Shown: positions 26,099-34,275 of the stretch, piece after piece
How positions within the stretch are numbered: the stretch's first letter is position 1
How the letters are laid out: every line of letters starts with the position of its first letter
Source: Anaerolineae bacterium
GTDB lineage: Bacteria; Chloroflexota; Anaerolineae; Aggregatilineales; Phototrophicaceae
Assembly: GCA_022822545.1 (NCBI GenBank)
Contig: JAJEBE010000003.1
Location: 23,776-87,775 of the forward strand
DNA length: 64,000 nucleotides
Direction of reading: 5' to 3'
The notes under the pieces: model-generated
Database searches by the model: none
Told to the model about the DNA's origin: nothing
Seen by the model: the letters and a program-made list of their open reading frames with translations, nothing else
Position numbers and translations under genes: made by a program

Positions 26099-26785
26099 TC
26101 ACGCGGGCGGGGCCAGCCAGAACTCGCCGGTTAATCCCAGCGCGCGAAAGATCGATTGCGCTTCCGCGGAAGACTTGCCGCGGTAGGCGGGCGACATCCG
26201 GTCGTGATACCAGCGCCTCGCCAGCGCCCATACTTGCGACAAGCTTAGCACCGCGCCTCGATTTTGACCGACACGTCGGCGCCATTTGTCAATCTCGTTT
26301 TCCGACCGGAAAAGCAAAATATTGGCTCAAGTATCTACAATATCGTCATACCATTGGCGAAAAGGATGGGCGAAATGCACAAGTCGGTCCTCACTATTTT
26401 GCAGCTCCCCGCCGGCGATGCGGTAGCGCATGGCCTCCTCGCCCAGGGGATGGCGCGCCTCGATTTGCGCGTCGCAATTCAGCATCGCCGGGATGCCCAG
26501 GGAATCCCAGGCGCAGTTGGCGTATAGCGCCACATCGTCGATAATGACGCGATAATCGGTCGGCGTTGCCGAAAGCGGATGCGCCATCAAGATTTCATCG
26601 CTCCCCGCCTGGAGTACGAGGGCATGCGCGTCGTGCAGCCGCCGCAGCGCATGCCGGGCGTCCGGCAGGGAAAGCCCGAAGCGCTCGGCAAGCATTGCCA
26701 AGGATGGCGCGGCGCCCGTCGCGATGAGAGTCTCATACACGAAGAGACGAATCTGCCAATCGCTGTCTCGCGTAGTCACAGCCAT
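26099..26785 (-). CDS. MerB-like (organomercurial lyase family) protein with in-frame TGA, probable selenocysteine
   Basis: Two open stretches, 26785-26330 and 26326-26099, are in one frame and separated by a single TGA at 26327-26329. Read through, they give a 228-residue MerB-family protein with a winged-helix N-terminus (SLAMLAERFGLSLPDARHAL) and the catalytic module YANCAWDSLGIPAML. In E. coli MerB the triad is C96, D99 (motif CALD) and C159. Here CAWD supplies C91 and D94, and the TGA codon is residue 153, at the position of C159 (local context WYDDIVDT-TGA-ANILLFRSEN). The sequence after the TGA is intact and family-like (RALGLTGEFWLAP). A hairpin with GGTC loop follows (26293-26319). 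Either the protein carries Sec153 or the gene has a fresh nonsense mutation. ATG 26785 has no ribosome site and starts just after the tsf terminator; TTG 26791 is an alternative. Confidence 0.75.
26293..26319 (-). promoter_or_regulatory. Candidate bacterial SECIS element
   Basis: On the minus strand TTTTCC-GGTC-GGAAAA (26298-26313) is a perfect 6-bp stem with a GGTC tetraloop. Allowing one bulged C (26314), five further pairs extend the stem below. The loop G lies 19 bases after the TGA at 26327-26329. The E. coli fdhF SECIS also displays GGUC in its apical loop, contacted by SelB, and bacterial SECIS loops lie roughly 16-37 bases after the UGA. The element lies within the coding frame, as expected for bacteria. 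Confidence 0.65.
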
Positions 26786-26789
26786 ACAC

Positions 26790-26819
26790 AAAAAAGGATT
26801 AGCCGATAACTAATCCTTT
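26790..26819 (-). terminator. Intrinsic terminator after tsf
   Basis: On the minus strand AAAGGATTAG (26810-26819), a 7-base loop and CTAATCCTTT (26793-26802) form a perfect 10-bp stem ending in a run of T (26790-26795). It closes the rpsB-tsf transcript 46 bases after the tsf stop, only 5 bases before the MerB-like ATG. Confidence 0.9.
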
Positions 26820-26865
26820 GATCGTCCAGTCTCGCCTTTGTCAGGCATATCAGGCGCTTGAATAA

Positions 26866-27471
26866 TTAGGCTCCGTCGCCGATGGCGAAGCGCTGAAAGC
26901 GGCCGATGTTAATCGTCTCGCCCACTTCGGCGACCGTCTCCTGCAGGTACTGGGTTATGGTTTTGTCATCGTCCTTGATGAAGGACTGCTCCATCAAAAC
27001 GATCTCTTCGTACCACTTGTTCATGCGCCCGGACACGATCTTTTCCGCGATGTGTTCCGGCTTGCCTTCATCCAGGGCGCGCTGCATCTGCCGCTCGGTT
27101 TCCGAGGCGACTTGCGCTTCCGGCACATCTTCGCGCTTGACATATTGCGGATTCATATTGGCGATGTGCATGGCGATATCTTTGGCGAAGGCCTTGAATT
27201 GATCGGTGGCGGCGACGAAGTCGGTCTCGCAATTGACTTCGACGATGACCGCCAGTCGCTGGTCAAAATGGACGTAATTGCCTATGACGCCCTCGTTGGC
27301 GCTACGCCCTTTGCCTTGCAGTTTGATGCCGTCCTTCAGCGCCTTTTCCCGCAAGAATTCCGCCGCCGCGTCGATGTCGCCGTCGTGCTCCACAAGCGCA
27401 TTTTTGCAGTCGAGCGGACCGGCGCCTGTGATTTCTCGCAGCGCTTTCACCTCTTTTGCTTTTACTGCCAT
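26866..27471 (-). CDS. tsf: Elongation factor Ts
   Basis: The 201-residue short form of EF-Ts is the nucleotide exchange factor for EF-Tu. The N-terminal UBA-like domain reads MAVKAKEVKALREITGAGPL-DCKNAL, and the core motif VEVNCETDFVAATDQFK, with the TDFV that contacts EF-Tu, is clear. It lacks the second core subdomain of the 280-residue enterobacterial form, which is usual for Chloroflexi-, Thermus- and Gram-positive-like short versions. The ATG at 27471 follows AGGAGAGAG; a longer frame to 27726 is antisense noise. It sits 46 bases after rpsB. Confidence 0.97.
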   Translation of the reverse strand: MAVKAKEVKALREITGAGPLDCKNALVEHDGDIDAAAEFLREKALKDGIKLQGKGRSANEGVIGNYVHFDQRLAVIVEVNCETDFVAATDQFKAFAKDIAMHIANMNPQYVKREDVPEAQVASETERQMQRALDEGKPEHIAEKIVSGRMNKWYEEIVLMEQSFIKDDDKTITQYLQETVAEVGETINIGRFQRFAIGDGA

Positions 27472-27517
27472 CTCTCTCCTCGTCTCCGTAAAGCTGAATC
27501 GGAAGCAGCTCAACAGT

Positions 27518-28384
27518 TTATTCGTCTTTGCCGCCGTCGCCGTCGGCATCAGCTTCGCCAGCGTTTTCATCGCCGAAGAGCTTGGAATCGCGCAGCTTCG
27601 CCAAGGTGGATTCACCGAGCAAGTCTTCGTCAGCGAGTTCCTCTTCGTAGGCATCGGCGAGGAATTGTTCTTCCTCTTCTTCCACGCCGGCCGACTGGCG
27701 CAGGTTATGCCCTTCCAGCACCGCATCCGCCAGCGCGCTGATCAGCAGGCGGATAGAGCGCATGGCGTCGTCATTGGCCGGCAAGATATGATCGACCATA
27801 TCGGGGTTGGCATTGGTATCGACCAGCGCCAAAACCGGAATCTTCAAGATATTGGCTTCCTTGACCGCGGTATACTCCCGTTCGGCATCCACCACAATCA
27901 GAAGATCAGGAATGCGCTTCATCTCGCGAATGCCGCCCAAGCGCAATTGCAGCTTGGATATCTTGCGCTGGAGGACGAGACCCTCTTTCTTGGTCAGGCG
28001 ATCAAACTCGCCGGCGTCCCGCCGCTGCTCCAATTGTTTCAACGTGTCGATGCGGCTGCGGATCGTCTGCCAGTTGGTCAGCGTCCCGCCGAGCCAGCGA
28101 TAATTGACGTAGGCCATGCCGCAGCGCTCCGCTTCGCGCTGGACAATCTCTTGCGCCTGGCGCTTGGTGCCGACGAAAAGCGCTGACCCGCCGCCCGCGA
28201 TCAGGTTGGCGATCATGTCGTGAAACTGGTTGAGATTCCTGAGCGTGATTTGCAGGTCAATGATGTGAATCCCGTTGCGCTGGGTGAAGATGAATTCATC
28301 CATCTTCGGATTCCACTTGTTGGTGCGGTGCCCGAAATGCACACCGGTCTCGAGCAAAGTCCGCATTCTTACTGCTGAAGGCAT
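27518..28384 (-). CDS. rpsB: 30S ribosomal protein S2
   Basis: The 288-residue S2 starts MPSAVRMRTLLETGVHFGHR and contains the family signatures NKWNPKMDEFIFTQRNGIHI, FVGTKRQAQEIVQREAERCG and VNYRWLGGTLTNW. The last 60 residues are an acidic extension (GVEEEEEQFLADAYEEELADED) absent from E. coli S2. Two ATGs are close together. AAGGAG lies only 1 base from the first (28390) but 7 from the second (28384), so I take the latter. A promoter (28527-28555) and a structured leader (28421-28485) lie upstream. Confidence 0.97.
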   Translation of the reverse strand: MPSAVRMRTLLETGVHFGHRTNKWNPKMDEFIFTQRNGIHIIDLQITLRNLNQFHDMIANLIAGGGSALFVGTKRQAQEIVQREAERCGMAYVNYRWLGGTLTNWQTIRSRIDTLKQLEQRRDAGEFDRLTKKEGLVLQRKISKLQLRLGGIREMKRIPDLLIVVDAEREYTAVKEANILKIPVLALVDTNANPDMVDHILPANDDAMRSIRLLISALADAVLEGHNLRQSAGVEEEEEQFLADAYEEELADEDLLGESTLAKLRDSKLFGDENAGEADADGDGGKDE

Positions 28385-28420
28385 TGCCATACTCCTTGGA
28401 TATTTGGTGTTTTATGCTCG

Positions 28421-28485
28421 CACATCGTTCAGCCTCCGGTGACAATCCGCCCTTGCGGACAACACCCACCGCGAGTCCCGATGTG
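28421..28485 (-). promoter_or_regulatory. Structured 5' leader of rpsB-tsf
   Basis: The minus-strand leader is closed by CACATCG (28479-28485) pairing with CGATGTG (28421-28427). Inside, CGGTG pairs with CACCG, and TCCGC-AAGG-GCGGA forms a nested hairpin. It ends about 35 bases before the S2 start. Ribosomal-protein leaders that bind their own product are common, so autogenous control by S2 is plausible. The fold does not obviously match a family I know. Confidence 0.45.
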
Positions 28486-28526
28486 TGCTATTTTGGCATA
28501 GCGCCGAAATGGCGAAATGCCGCGCG

Positions 28527-28555
28527 ATTCTAGCATAGGCAGCGCTTGAGAACAA
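28527..28555 (-). promoter_or_regulatory. Promoter of rpsB-tsf
   Basis: On the minus strand TTGTTC (28550-28555), a 17-base spacer and TAGAAT (28527-28532) make a good sigma-70-type promoter, giving a leader of about 135 bases. Confidence 0.6.
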
Positions 28556-28654
28556 TGACGGGTTTGGCGCCCGCAGGGCAATAGCTTGAAATAATCTTGC
28601 GCCGCCGAGTGCACCGAGCAACAGTTTGACTGATGACGCCGCGATGTCTTGCGG

Positions 28655-29767
28655 CTATCGGCTCGTATTCAGAATATCCTCAAGCGCGTTGATGAAGGCC
28701 TTATTCGCCTCTCGCGTTCCCAGGCTGAGGCGCATGGCGTAAGGCAGGCCATTGCCCGTCTGGCCGCGGAGGAGGAAGCCGCGGTCTCGCAGTTCTTCTT
28801 GCAGCGCGTCGGCGGGCAGGCGCGTCTCAAAAAGGATGAAGTTCGCCGCCGGCTTCCAGTAGCGGATATCGAGCCGGTCGAATTCGGCGCAGACCCAGCG
28901 CGCCTCGCCGCGGAGGCAGGCGACAACTCGCTGCACATGCGCTTGATCGCGGCAGGCGGCGATGCCGGCCGCCAATGACAGCTTGTTCTGATGAAAGCCG
29001 CGATGCAAGCCGGCGATCGCGTTCGCGATATCGGGCCGGGCGATGCCATAACCCAGACGCATGCCAGCCAGCCCGTAAGCTTTCGAGAAGCTGTGGACGA
29101 TCACGATGTTGCGCTCGTCCAGGACATACCGCAGAGAATCGGGGAAGTCGTCTTCTACGAAGTGGTGATAAACCTCATCAGCCAGGACCAGGACGTGATC
29201 GGGCAATCCGCGCATCAACTGATCGATAGCGTCCGCCGAGATCAAGGTGCCGGTCGGGTTGTTGGGATTACAAATCATCACCAGCTTGGTCCGCTCGCTG
29301 ATGGCGGCCAGCACCGCCTCCGGTCGATAGCGGAAGGTCTCCGGCTCCAGCGGGACATCAATGATTTTGGCGCCGAGCGGCAAGGATACTTTTTTGTAGG
29401 CGCCGGCAAAGGTGGGGGAAGACAGGATGACTTCATCGCCCGGCATCAGGACCGCGCGCATGATCAGTTCCAGCGCTTCGAATCCGCTGCAGCCGGTGAA
29501 GATCTGCTGCGGCGTCAGCCCGCGCCCGAGCGTTTCCACGATGGCGCGGCGCAGCTCTATGTCCGAGAACTGGGGGTAATATGAGAGGGTGGGCGCGACA
29601 GCGTTTATAGCTTCAATGACGTCCGGCGATGGCCCCAGCGGATTTTCGTTGTTCTGCAAGCGATGGCAAGGCATATCGGGTGAGGGGCCCCGCCCGTCAT
29701 CTAACGCGTTATCTGCTTCTTCCCGCTTGAAGGGCGCGATGTAGGGGTTGAACTGGAAAAGGCTCAT
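28655..29767 (-). CDS. hisC: Histidinol-phosphate aminotransferase-like PLP enzyme
   Basis: The 370-residue class I/II fold aminotransferase shows the pyridoxal lysine in the motif HSFSKAYGLAGMRLGY, the substrate and cofactor motif MICNPNNPTGTLIS, the aspartate in LVLADEVYHHFVEDD, and the N-terminal RLQNNENPLGPSPDV typical of HisC. It transfers an amino group between histidinol phosphate and 2-oxoglutarate. No other his genes adjoin, so a related aromatic or other amino acid substrate is possible. AAGGGAGCAA precedes the ATG. Confidence 0.85.
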   Translation of the reverse strand: MSLFQFNPYIAPFKREEADNALDDGRGPSPDMPCHRLQNNENPLGPSPDVIEAINAVAPTLSYYPQFSDIELRRAIVETLGRGLTPQQIFTGCSGFEALELIMRAVLMPGDEVILSSPTFAGAYKKVSLPLGAKIIDVPLEPETFRYRPEAVLAAISERTKLVMICNPNNPTGTLISADAIDQLMRGLPDHVLVLADEVYHHFVEDDFPDSLRYVLDERNIVIVHSFSKAYGLAGMRLGYGIARPDIANAIAGLHRGFHQNKLSLAAGIAACRDQAHVQRVVACLRGEARWVCAEFDRLDIRYWKPAANFILFETRLPADALQEELRDRGFLLRGQTGNGLPYAMRLSLGTREANKAFINALEDILNTSR

Positions 29768-29874
29768 TTGCTCCCTTTTGCGCTCGAGGCAGCGATTGCT
29801 TGGGCGAGCGGCGATGATAACGCATATCGTCTGATGTGTTAAGCCGCCAGTGATCGAGCGAGCCGACGCTGCCG

Positions 29875-30279
29875 CTAGCGGGTGTTGCGCAATTGCATTG
29901 AAGCGCCATCCTTCGGCTTAAAACCAAATTGATCGTAGAAGCCGATCAGTTCTTCGCCGCAATCAAGCATGACGACTTCTATGTGCTCGGTGCGCTTCAG
30001 GATCTTTTTAAGCATTTGAGAGGCGATGCCTTGGTGGCGATAGGCGCGGTCGACCACGACATCATCGATCACCGCGCGGTAGAGATCATCGGTGATGACA
30101 CGGGCAAAGCCTATAAGATGGTCTTCGTCCCAGACGCCGAGGGTAATCTGGCTGCGATCCAGCATGAGCTGGATATCAAGCGGACTGCGGGTATCGGCCC
30201 AGTTGGTTTGCCGGAAAAGTAGATGGAGTTCTTCCGGATTGAGCGGCTCGCTGAAAGAGTAGATGTATCGTGTCGGCAT
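29875..30279 (-). CDS. GNAT family N-acetyltransferase
   Basis: The 134-residue GNAT domain has the acetyl-CoA pyrophosphate-binding motif A as VVVDRAYRHQGIASQMLKKI (R/Q-x-x-G-x-A) and ends FYDQFGFKPKDGASMQLR. Aryl- or small-molecule acetylation is likely, but the substrate is unknown. The frame extends to 30363, but the ATG at 30279 gives a standard N-terminus (PTRYIYSFSEPLNPEELHLL). It is not obviously linked to its neighbours. Confidence 0.85.
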   Translation of the reverse strand: MPTRYIYSFSEPLNPEELHLLFRQTNWADTRSPLDIQLMLDRSQITLGVWDEDHLIGFARVITDDLYRAVIDDVVVDRAYRHQGIASQMLKKILKRTEHIEVVMLDCGEELIGFYDQFGFKPKDGASMQLRNTR

Positions 30280-30498
30280 CGTCTTTACCCGTGTCTCATG
30301 CGCAATGTCATTTTTGACGCGCAACCGTAAGAATCGACCCGCGCGCCAATACAAAATCATCATACCGCAAAGCGCGGATCGCGGTTGCCAATTTGTACCC
30401 TTTGTCCAGTGCGAGGGGTGGCGCCCAGCGGTTTCGCGATACTCTTAGGCAGTGCTAAAATAAAGTCCTGTGACAGATTGTCTTGAGGATTTGCGAGT

Positions 30499-31713
30499 TT
30501 GGCCAGATCGCGCTGGGATTCATTCATCCAGTTTCTGTGCGAGATCTATCAGACGCCGGAAAACGAACGTCAGCGTCTGGTGGATGAATTGCTCAATACG
30601 CATGATGAATGGCCTTGGGTCGAACGCGACAAGGCGACCTTCGTCTATGATTCCTGGACGGCGGAGAATGTCGCTTTGAATATTGACATCGTCAATCGCG
30701 ACCCGCCCTTCGAGACTATGGCGCGGCTCGAGGACACCTCGCTCTGGTATTTTCAGCGCTACTTCGAACGGGATGCGCTGGTGGATTATATGTTCGCCGT
30801 TGATGATCCGGGTACGCCGCTGGCGCAAGAGATTGACTTGATGGATCGTGTTGGCAGATTCTGGCAGGCGGACCCGCTCAACGCCCTGTCGATCCGCGCC
30901 AGCCAGGTGGATAGCTCCGTCTTGCAGATGCCGCGAGCGCGCCCGTTTCCCAGTTGGCAATCGATGGCGGCGGTGCCCCGCGGACGGGTTTATCGCCACC
31001 GTTTTAGCTCGGTCCAGCTTGGCTTCAAGAATCGCAGCCTTTGGGTTTATACGCCGCCGGGTTATGACGCCAACGATGGGCTGGAGTATCGCCTGCTGGT
31101 ATTGATGGATGGCCAATGGGCGATGAACATCCTGGAGGCGCCTTATATCGCCGATGCGCTGATCAAGCATGGGCGGATGCAACCCGTCATTATTGCGATG
31201 CTCGCCAGCGGATCGCAGTCGGATCGTCTGGCCGAGTACGTCGGCAATGACAAGCATTACGCCATGATAGCGGCGGAGCTGCTGCCCTTCTTGCAAGCGG
31301 AGCACCGTATCGAACCGCTTGATCTTGGGCTGGGCGGCTTCGGGGAAGGCGCCATCGCCGCCGCCTATGCCGCGCTGAAGAACCCGGCCATTTTCGGGCA
31401 TCTCATCATGATTTCACCGCCATTGGGACGGGCGCCGGCGGTGCAATTGCTCAAGGATTTTGCGCAGCGCTTCCGAGATTTGCCTATCCTGCCCAATCAT
31501 ATCTTCCAGTCGGTCGGGCGTTATGAGCAGGACCTGCGCTTCTATCAACCGGCGCTGGCGCTGCGCGGCATACTGGAGCGGCGCATGTCGCACGACCCGG
31601 ACTTGCGCTACCGATTTGTTGAGCTAGGCAGCGGCCACAGCTTGGCCGCCTTCAAGAGCGTGCTGCCGGAAGCGCTGGCGCACGTCTTCCCCGCTCAGGC
31701 GATACCGACCTGA
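30499..31713 (+). CDS. Esterase-like (Fes/putative esterase family) protein lacking the nucleophile
   Basis: The 404-residue protein starts at TTG 30499 after GAGGAT. The N-terminal part is an enterochelin-esterase-like beta-sandwich (about residues 1-150). The C-terminal part is an alpha/beta-hydrolase with FKNRSLWVYTPPGYDAND and VLMDGQWAMNILEAPY. At the nucleophile elbow, where relatives have G-x-S-x-G, this protein reads GGFGEGAIAAAYAALKNP, i.e. G-F-G-E-G, with glycine in place of serine. The C-terminal histidine (GSGHSLAAF) is still present. It may therefore be a non-catalytic binding protein. RsmI follows after 8 bases, so they are co-transcribed. Confidence 0.75.
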   Translation: MARSRWDSFIQFLCEIYQTPENERQRLVDELLNTHDEWPWVERDKATFVYDSWTAENVALNIDIVNRDPPFETMARLEDTSLWYFQRYFERDALVDYMFAVDDPGTPLAQEIDLMDRVGRFWQADPLNALSIRASQVDSSVLQMPRARPFPSWQSMAAVPRGRVYRHRFSSVQLGFKNRSLWVYTPPGYDANDGLEYRLLVLMDGQWAMNILEAPYIADALIKHGRMQPVIIAMLASGSQSDRLAEYVGNDKHYAMIAAELLPFLQAEHRIEPLDLGLGGFGEGAIAAAYAALKNPAIFGHLIMISPPLGRAPAVQLLKDFAQRFRDLPILPNHIFQSVGRYEQDLRFYQPALALRGILERRMSHDPDLRYRFVELGSGHSLAAFKSVLPEALAHVFPAQAIPT

Positions 31714-31721
31714 CGCAGCCC

Positions 31722-32546
31722 ATGGGTACTCTTTACATCGTGCCAACGCCGATCGGCAACCTCGAGGACATCACCTTGCGCGCCTTGCGCATTTTGAAAG
31801 AGGTCGCGTTGATCGCGGCTGAGGACACCCGCACGTCGCGCGTACTGACCAGGCATTTCGACATCAATACGCCGATGACCAGCTACCACGAGCATAACAA
31901 GCTTGCCAAGCTGGATGTCATCTTCGCGGCTTTGGAAACGGCCGATGTCGCGCTGATTTCGGATGCCGGCACTCCCGGCATCTCTGACCCCGGTTACGAG
32001 CTGATCGCGGCCGCGCTTGAACGCGGCTACGCTGTTGCGCCGCTGCCAGGCGCCTCAGCCCTGACGACGGCGCTGGTTGGGTCGGGCCTGGCGACTGATC
32101 GCTTTCTGTATGTCGGCTTCCTGCCGCGAAAAGCCGCCGCCTTGCGCGCGCAGTTGGAGTCGCTCAAAGAGCGCTGCGAAACGATCGTCGCCTATGAAAG
32201 TCCTTACCGACTTGCGGATACTCTTTCGCTCATCGTCGAGGTCATGGGCGAGGGCAGGCGCGTCTGCGTCGCGCGCGAGTTGAGCAAGAAGTTCGAGCAG
32301 TTTTACCGCGGCCGGGCCGGCGAGTTGAGCGCGTTATTCCAGGCGGATAATCCGCGCGGCGAAGTGACGCTGGTGATCGCCGGCGCCGATGCTGAAGCGG
32401 CTAAGTGGAGCGAAGCGGAAGTCCAGGCGGCTCTGAAGGAGCGGATCGCTGCCGGCGACTCGCTTTCGCGGGCGGCGCGGACCGTATCCAAGTCGGCCGG
32501 CTGGAGCAAAAGCGCGGTTTATCAACTCGGCATTAAGGACAATTGA
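31722..32546 (+). CDS. rsmI: 16S rRNA (cytidine-1402-2'-O)-methyltransferase
   Basis: The 274-residue SAM-dependent tetrapyrrole-methylase-fold enzyme has the RsmI signature start GTLYIVPTPIGNLEDITLRAL. AAEDTRTSRVLTRHF, LISDAGTPGISDPGYELI and LPGASALTTALVGSGL follow in the order expected. It 2'-O-methylates C1402 in the ribosomal P site. A C-terminal RsmI helix-rich extension (SLSRAARTVSKSAGWSKSAVY) is present. It converges on the XPB-like gene. Confidence 0.97.
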   Translation: MGTLYIVPTPIGNLEDITLRALRILKEVALIAAEDTRTSRVLTRHFDINTPMTSYHEHNKLAKLDVIFAALETADVALISDAGTPGISDPGYELIAAALERGYAVAPLPGASALTTALVGSGLATDRFLYVGFLPRKAAALRAQLESLKERCETIVAYESPYRLADTLSLIVEVMGEGRRVCVARELSKKFEQFYRGRAGELSALFQADNPRGEVTLVIAGADAEAAKWSEAEVQAALKERIAAGDSLSRAARTVSKSAGWSKSAVYQLGIKDN

Positions 32547-32556
32547 GGGCCGCCAC

Positions 32557-34275
32557 TTAATCGCCAGCGACTTCCAGACGCGACACATCGACATCAATAG
32601 CGTGCTCGCCGAGTTTCGCGCGCAGCGCCTGCCACTGATCTTCCCGCACGACGCAAGCCATTGGTCCCAGGCGCGCGCCCAGAAAGCGGCGTAACGCCGG
32701 AATAGCGAAGATCTTTTCGAGCGTCTCTTCCGATGTCGTGCGCAGGACGATCAGGTTCTCGAATGTCACGGAAGTCTTGGCGCCATCTTGCCAATTGCGC
32801 AGGAGCTTTACGACAGGCAGGGGCAGTGGCTTGCCATCCAACTGCCGGCTGATGAAGCCGTGGATATGCTGTGCCGTGATGCCTTGGGCGCCCGCCCGCT
32901 GGATGCTGGCCGCGTCGATCGTATAGACGTAGGGATCGCCGGCGGCTTTGCAATGGGCGAAGCGGGCCAGTTGAAATCGCTCAAAGCGGTCTACGCGCCT
33001 GGATGCCAGCAGCGCGCCATCGTTGCGCACTTCGATCCTCGTTCGCGGCTCGGCTTGCCGCGGCCATTCGCTGAGTTGCAGGAAGGCGCGCCCGTAGGCG
33101 GTCAGGCGCATGACATCCTCGCCGACATCGACCAGGCCCAGCCAGTGCATCGGACCCACGATGTAGAATTCGATCAGCGAGCCTTCTACCGCGTCCCAGC
33201 TTTCGAATCCGCTCAAGTATTCGCCCGCTTCATTGCGGATATACCAGCGGTCGTAATCGCCGTCCAGCCGCTGAAAATCCGGCTCAAACTCTTTGATGAT
33301 CTCGATCAGATCGTTGATGGAGACCCAGCCCTGCTCCGGCAACAGATCGCCGAATAGCTCAATGACCGCTTTGCGCGCGGCTGCCGCATCGTAGGCCCAG
33401 CCGGAATCTTCCGGGTATAAGCCCGGTATATGCCACATATCGCGGTAGATCTGGCTTTCCAGCCAGGCGGACGCCAGGCTTCGGATTTGTTCGGCGCGCG
33501 TCGCTTTTAGCCAATTTCGCGTTTCATCGCGACGCGGTTGGGCTTTGCCATCCTGCGCGCCGATGAGGTCCGCGCTTATGCCCAGCGCCAGCATAAAAGC
33601 CAGCCGCGTTTCCGCCGGCCTCAGCAGGTAGCGCTTGATTGCGGCAGTCGCCGCTTCCGCGAAGCGCTCGTCTTCTATGGCCGCCTCGCTAACTTGCAGC
33701 CAGGCGAGCAGAGTCGTCATGTCGTCGACGATTGATGTATCGGCCGGGTGGATATCGTCCACATTGTCAATCAGCCCGATGCGCGGCAATTCTTCTTCCG
33801 CCGGCTCGGACGCGGCTTCCAGGTTCACATAGCTGGTCTTGTGCAGTGGCAGCGCCTCGATGAGGTCGGCGGGAATATAGACGAAGCCGAGCAAGTTGTC
33901 CCCGACTTTGTCATAGCCTTCGCTGATGAAGCCGCGATAATAGAGCGTTTCGGCCAGGCTATTGCCCTGGATATGCGGCTTGTCCCGCGCGATCTGCGCC
34001 CGGCCCAGTTTGCGGATCTCGCCGTAAAAGCGCTCGAATTGCCCGACCTTCATCCGTTGCTGCGCGCTGCTGACCAGCAATTGCAATGCCGTCCGCGCCG
34101 GCTCGTCAAGCTTGTCCCATACCGCTTCCACTTTCGTCGAATCCAGCATGGCGCCCTGCAGGCGCCGGATGAGATTGTCATTGGACAGGCTCTTGCTATC
34201 GACGCCCCAGACCTCCGCCAAAGCCGGCAGCATGCCCGGATCGCAGTCGTGCAAGGTGGCCAGCAGATTCTTCAT
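32557..34275 (-). CDS. Helicase-associated (XPB/Ssl2 N-terminal-like) domain protein
   Basis: The 572-residue protein is mostly helical and winged-helix in character. The C-terminal third (VRNDGALLASRRVDRFERFQ, ASIQRAGAQGITAQHIHGFI, LIVLRTTSEETLEKIFAIPA) resembles the domain that precedes or follows XPB-type helicases (Helicase_C_3-like). No helicase Walker motifs are present. The N-terminus resembles a string of winged helices (KLDEPARTALQLLVSSAQQR). It is translationally coupled to a zinc-ribbon gene upstream (ATGA). A DNA-repair or transcription role is an inference from family names only. Confidence 0.6.
   Translation of the reverse strand: MKNLLATLHDCDPGMLPALAEVWGVDSKSLSNDNLIRRLQGAMLDSTKVEAVWDKLDEPARTALQLLVSSAQQRMKVGQFERFYGEIRKLGRAQIARDKPHIQGNSLAETLYYRGFISEGYDKVGDNLLGFVYIPADLIEALPLHKTSYVNLEAASEPAEEELPRIGLIDNVDDIHPADTSIVDDMTTLLAWLQVSEAAIEDERFAEAATAAIKRYLLRPAETRLAFMLALGISADLIGAQDGKAQPRRDETRNWLKATRAEQIRSLASAWLESQIYRDMWHIPGLYPEDSGWAYDAAAARKAVIELFGDLLPEQGWVSINDLIEIIKEFEPDFQRLDGDYDRWYIRNEAGEYLSGFESWDAVEGSLIEFYIVGPMHWLGLVDVGEDVMRLTAYGRAFLQLSEWPRQAEPRTRIEVRNDGALLASRRVDRFERFQLARFAHCKAAGDPYVYTIDAASIQRAGAQGITAQHIHGFISRQLDGKPLPLPVVKLLRNWQDGAKTSVTFENLIVLRTTSEETLEKIFAIPALRRFLGARLGPMACVVREDQWQALRAKLGEHAIDVDVSRLEVAGD

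Noticed and set aside
26058..26791. Two separate short genes or a frameshift in the MerB-like gene
   Set aside because: Both halves are in the same frame with a single TGA between them, so no frameshift is needed, and neither half alone is a complete MerB-type domain.
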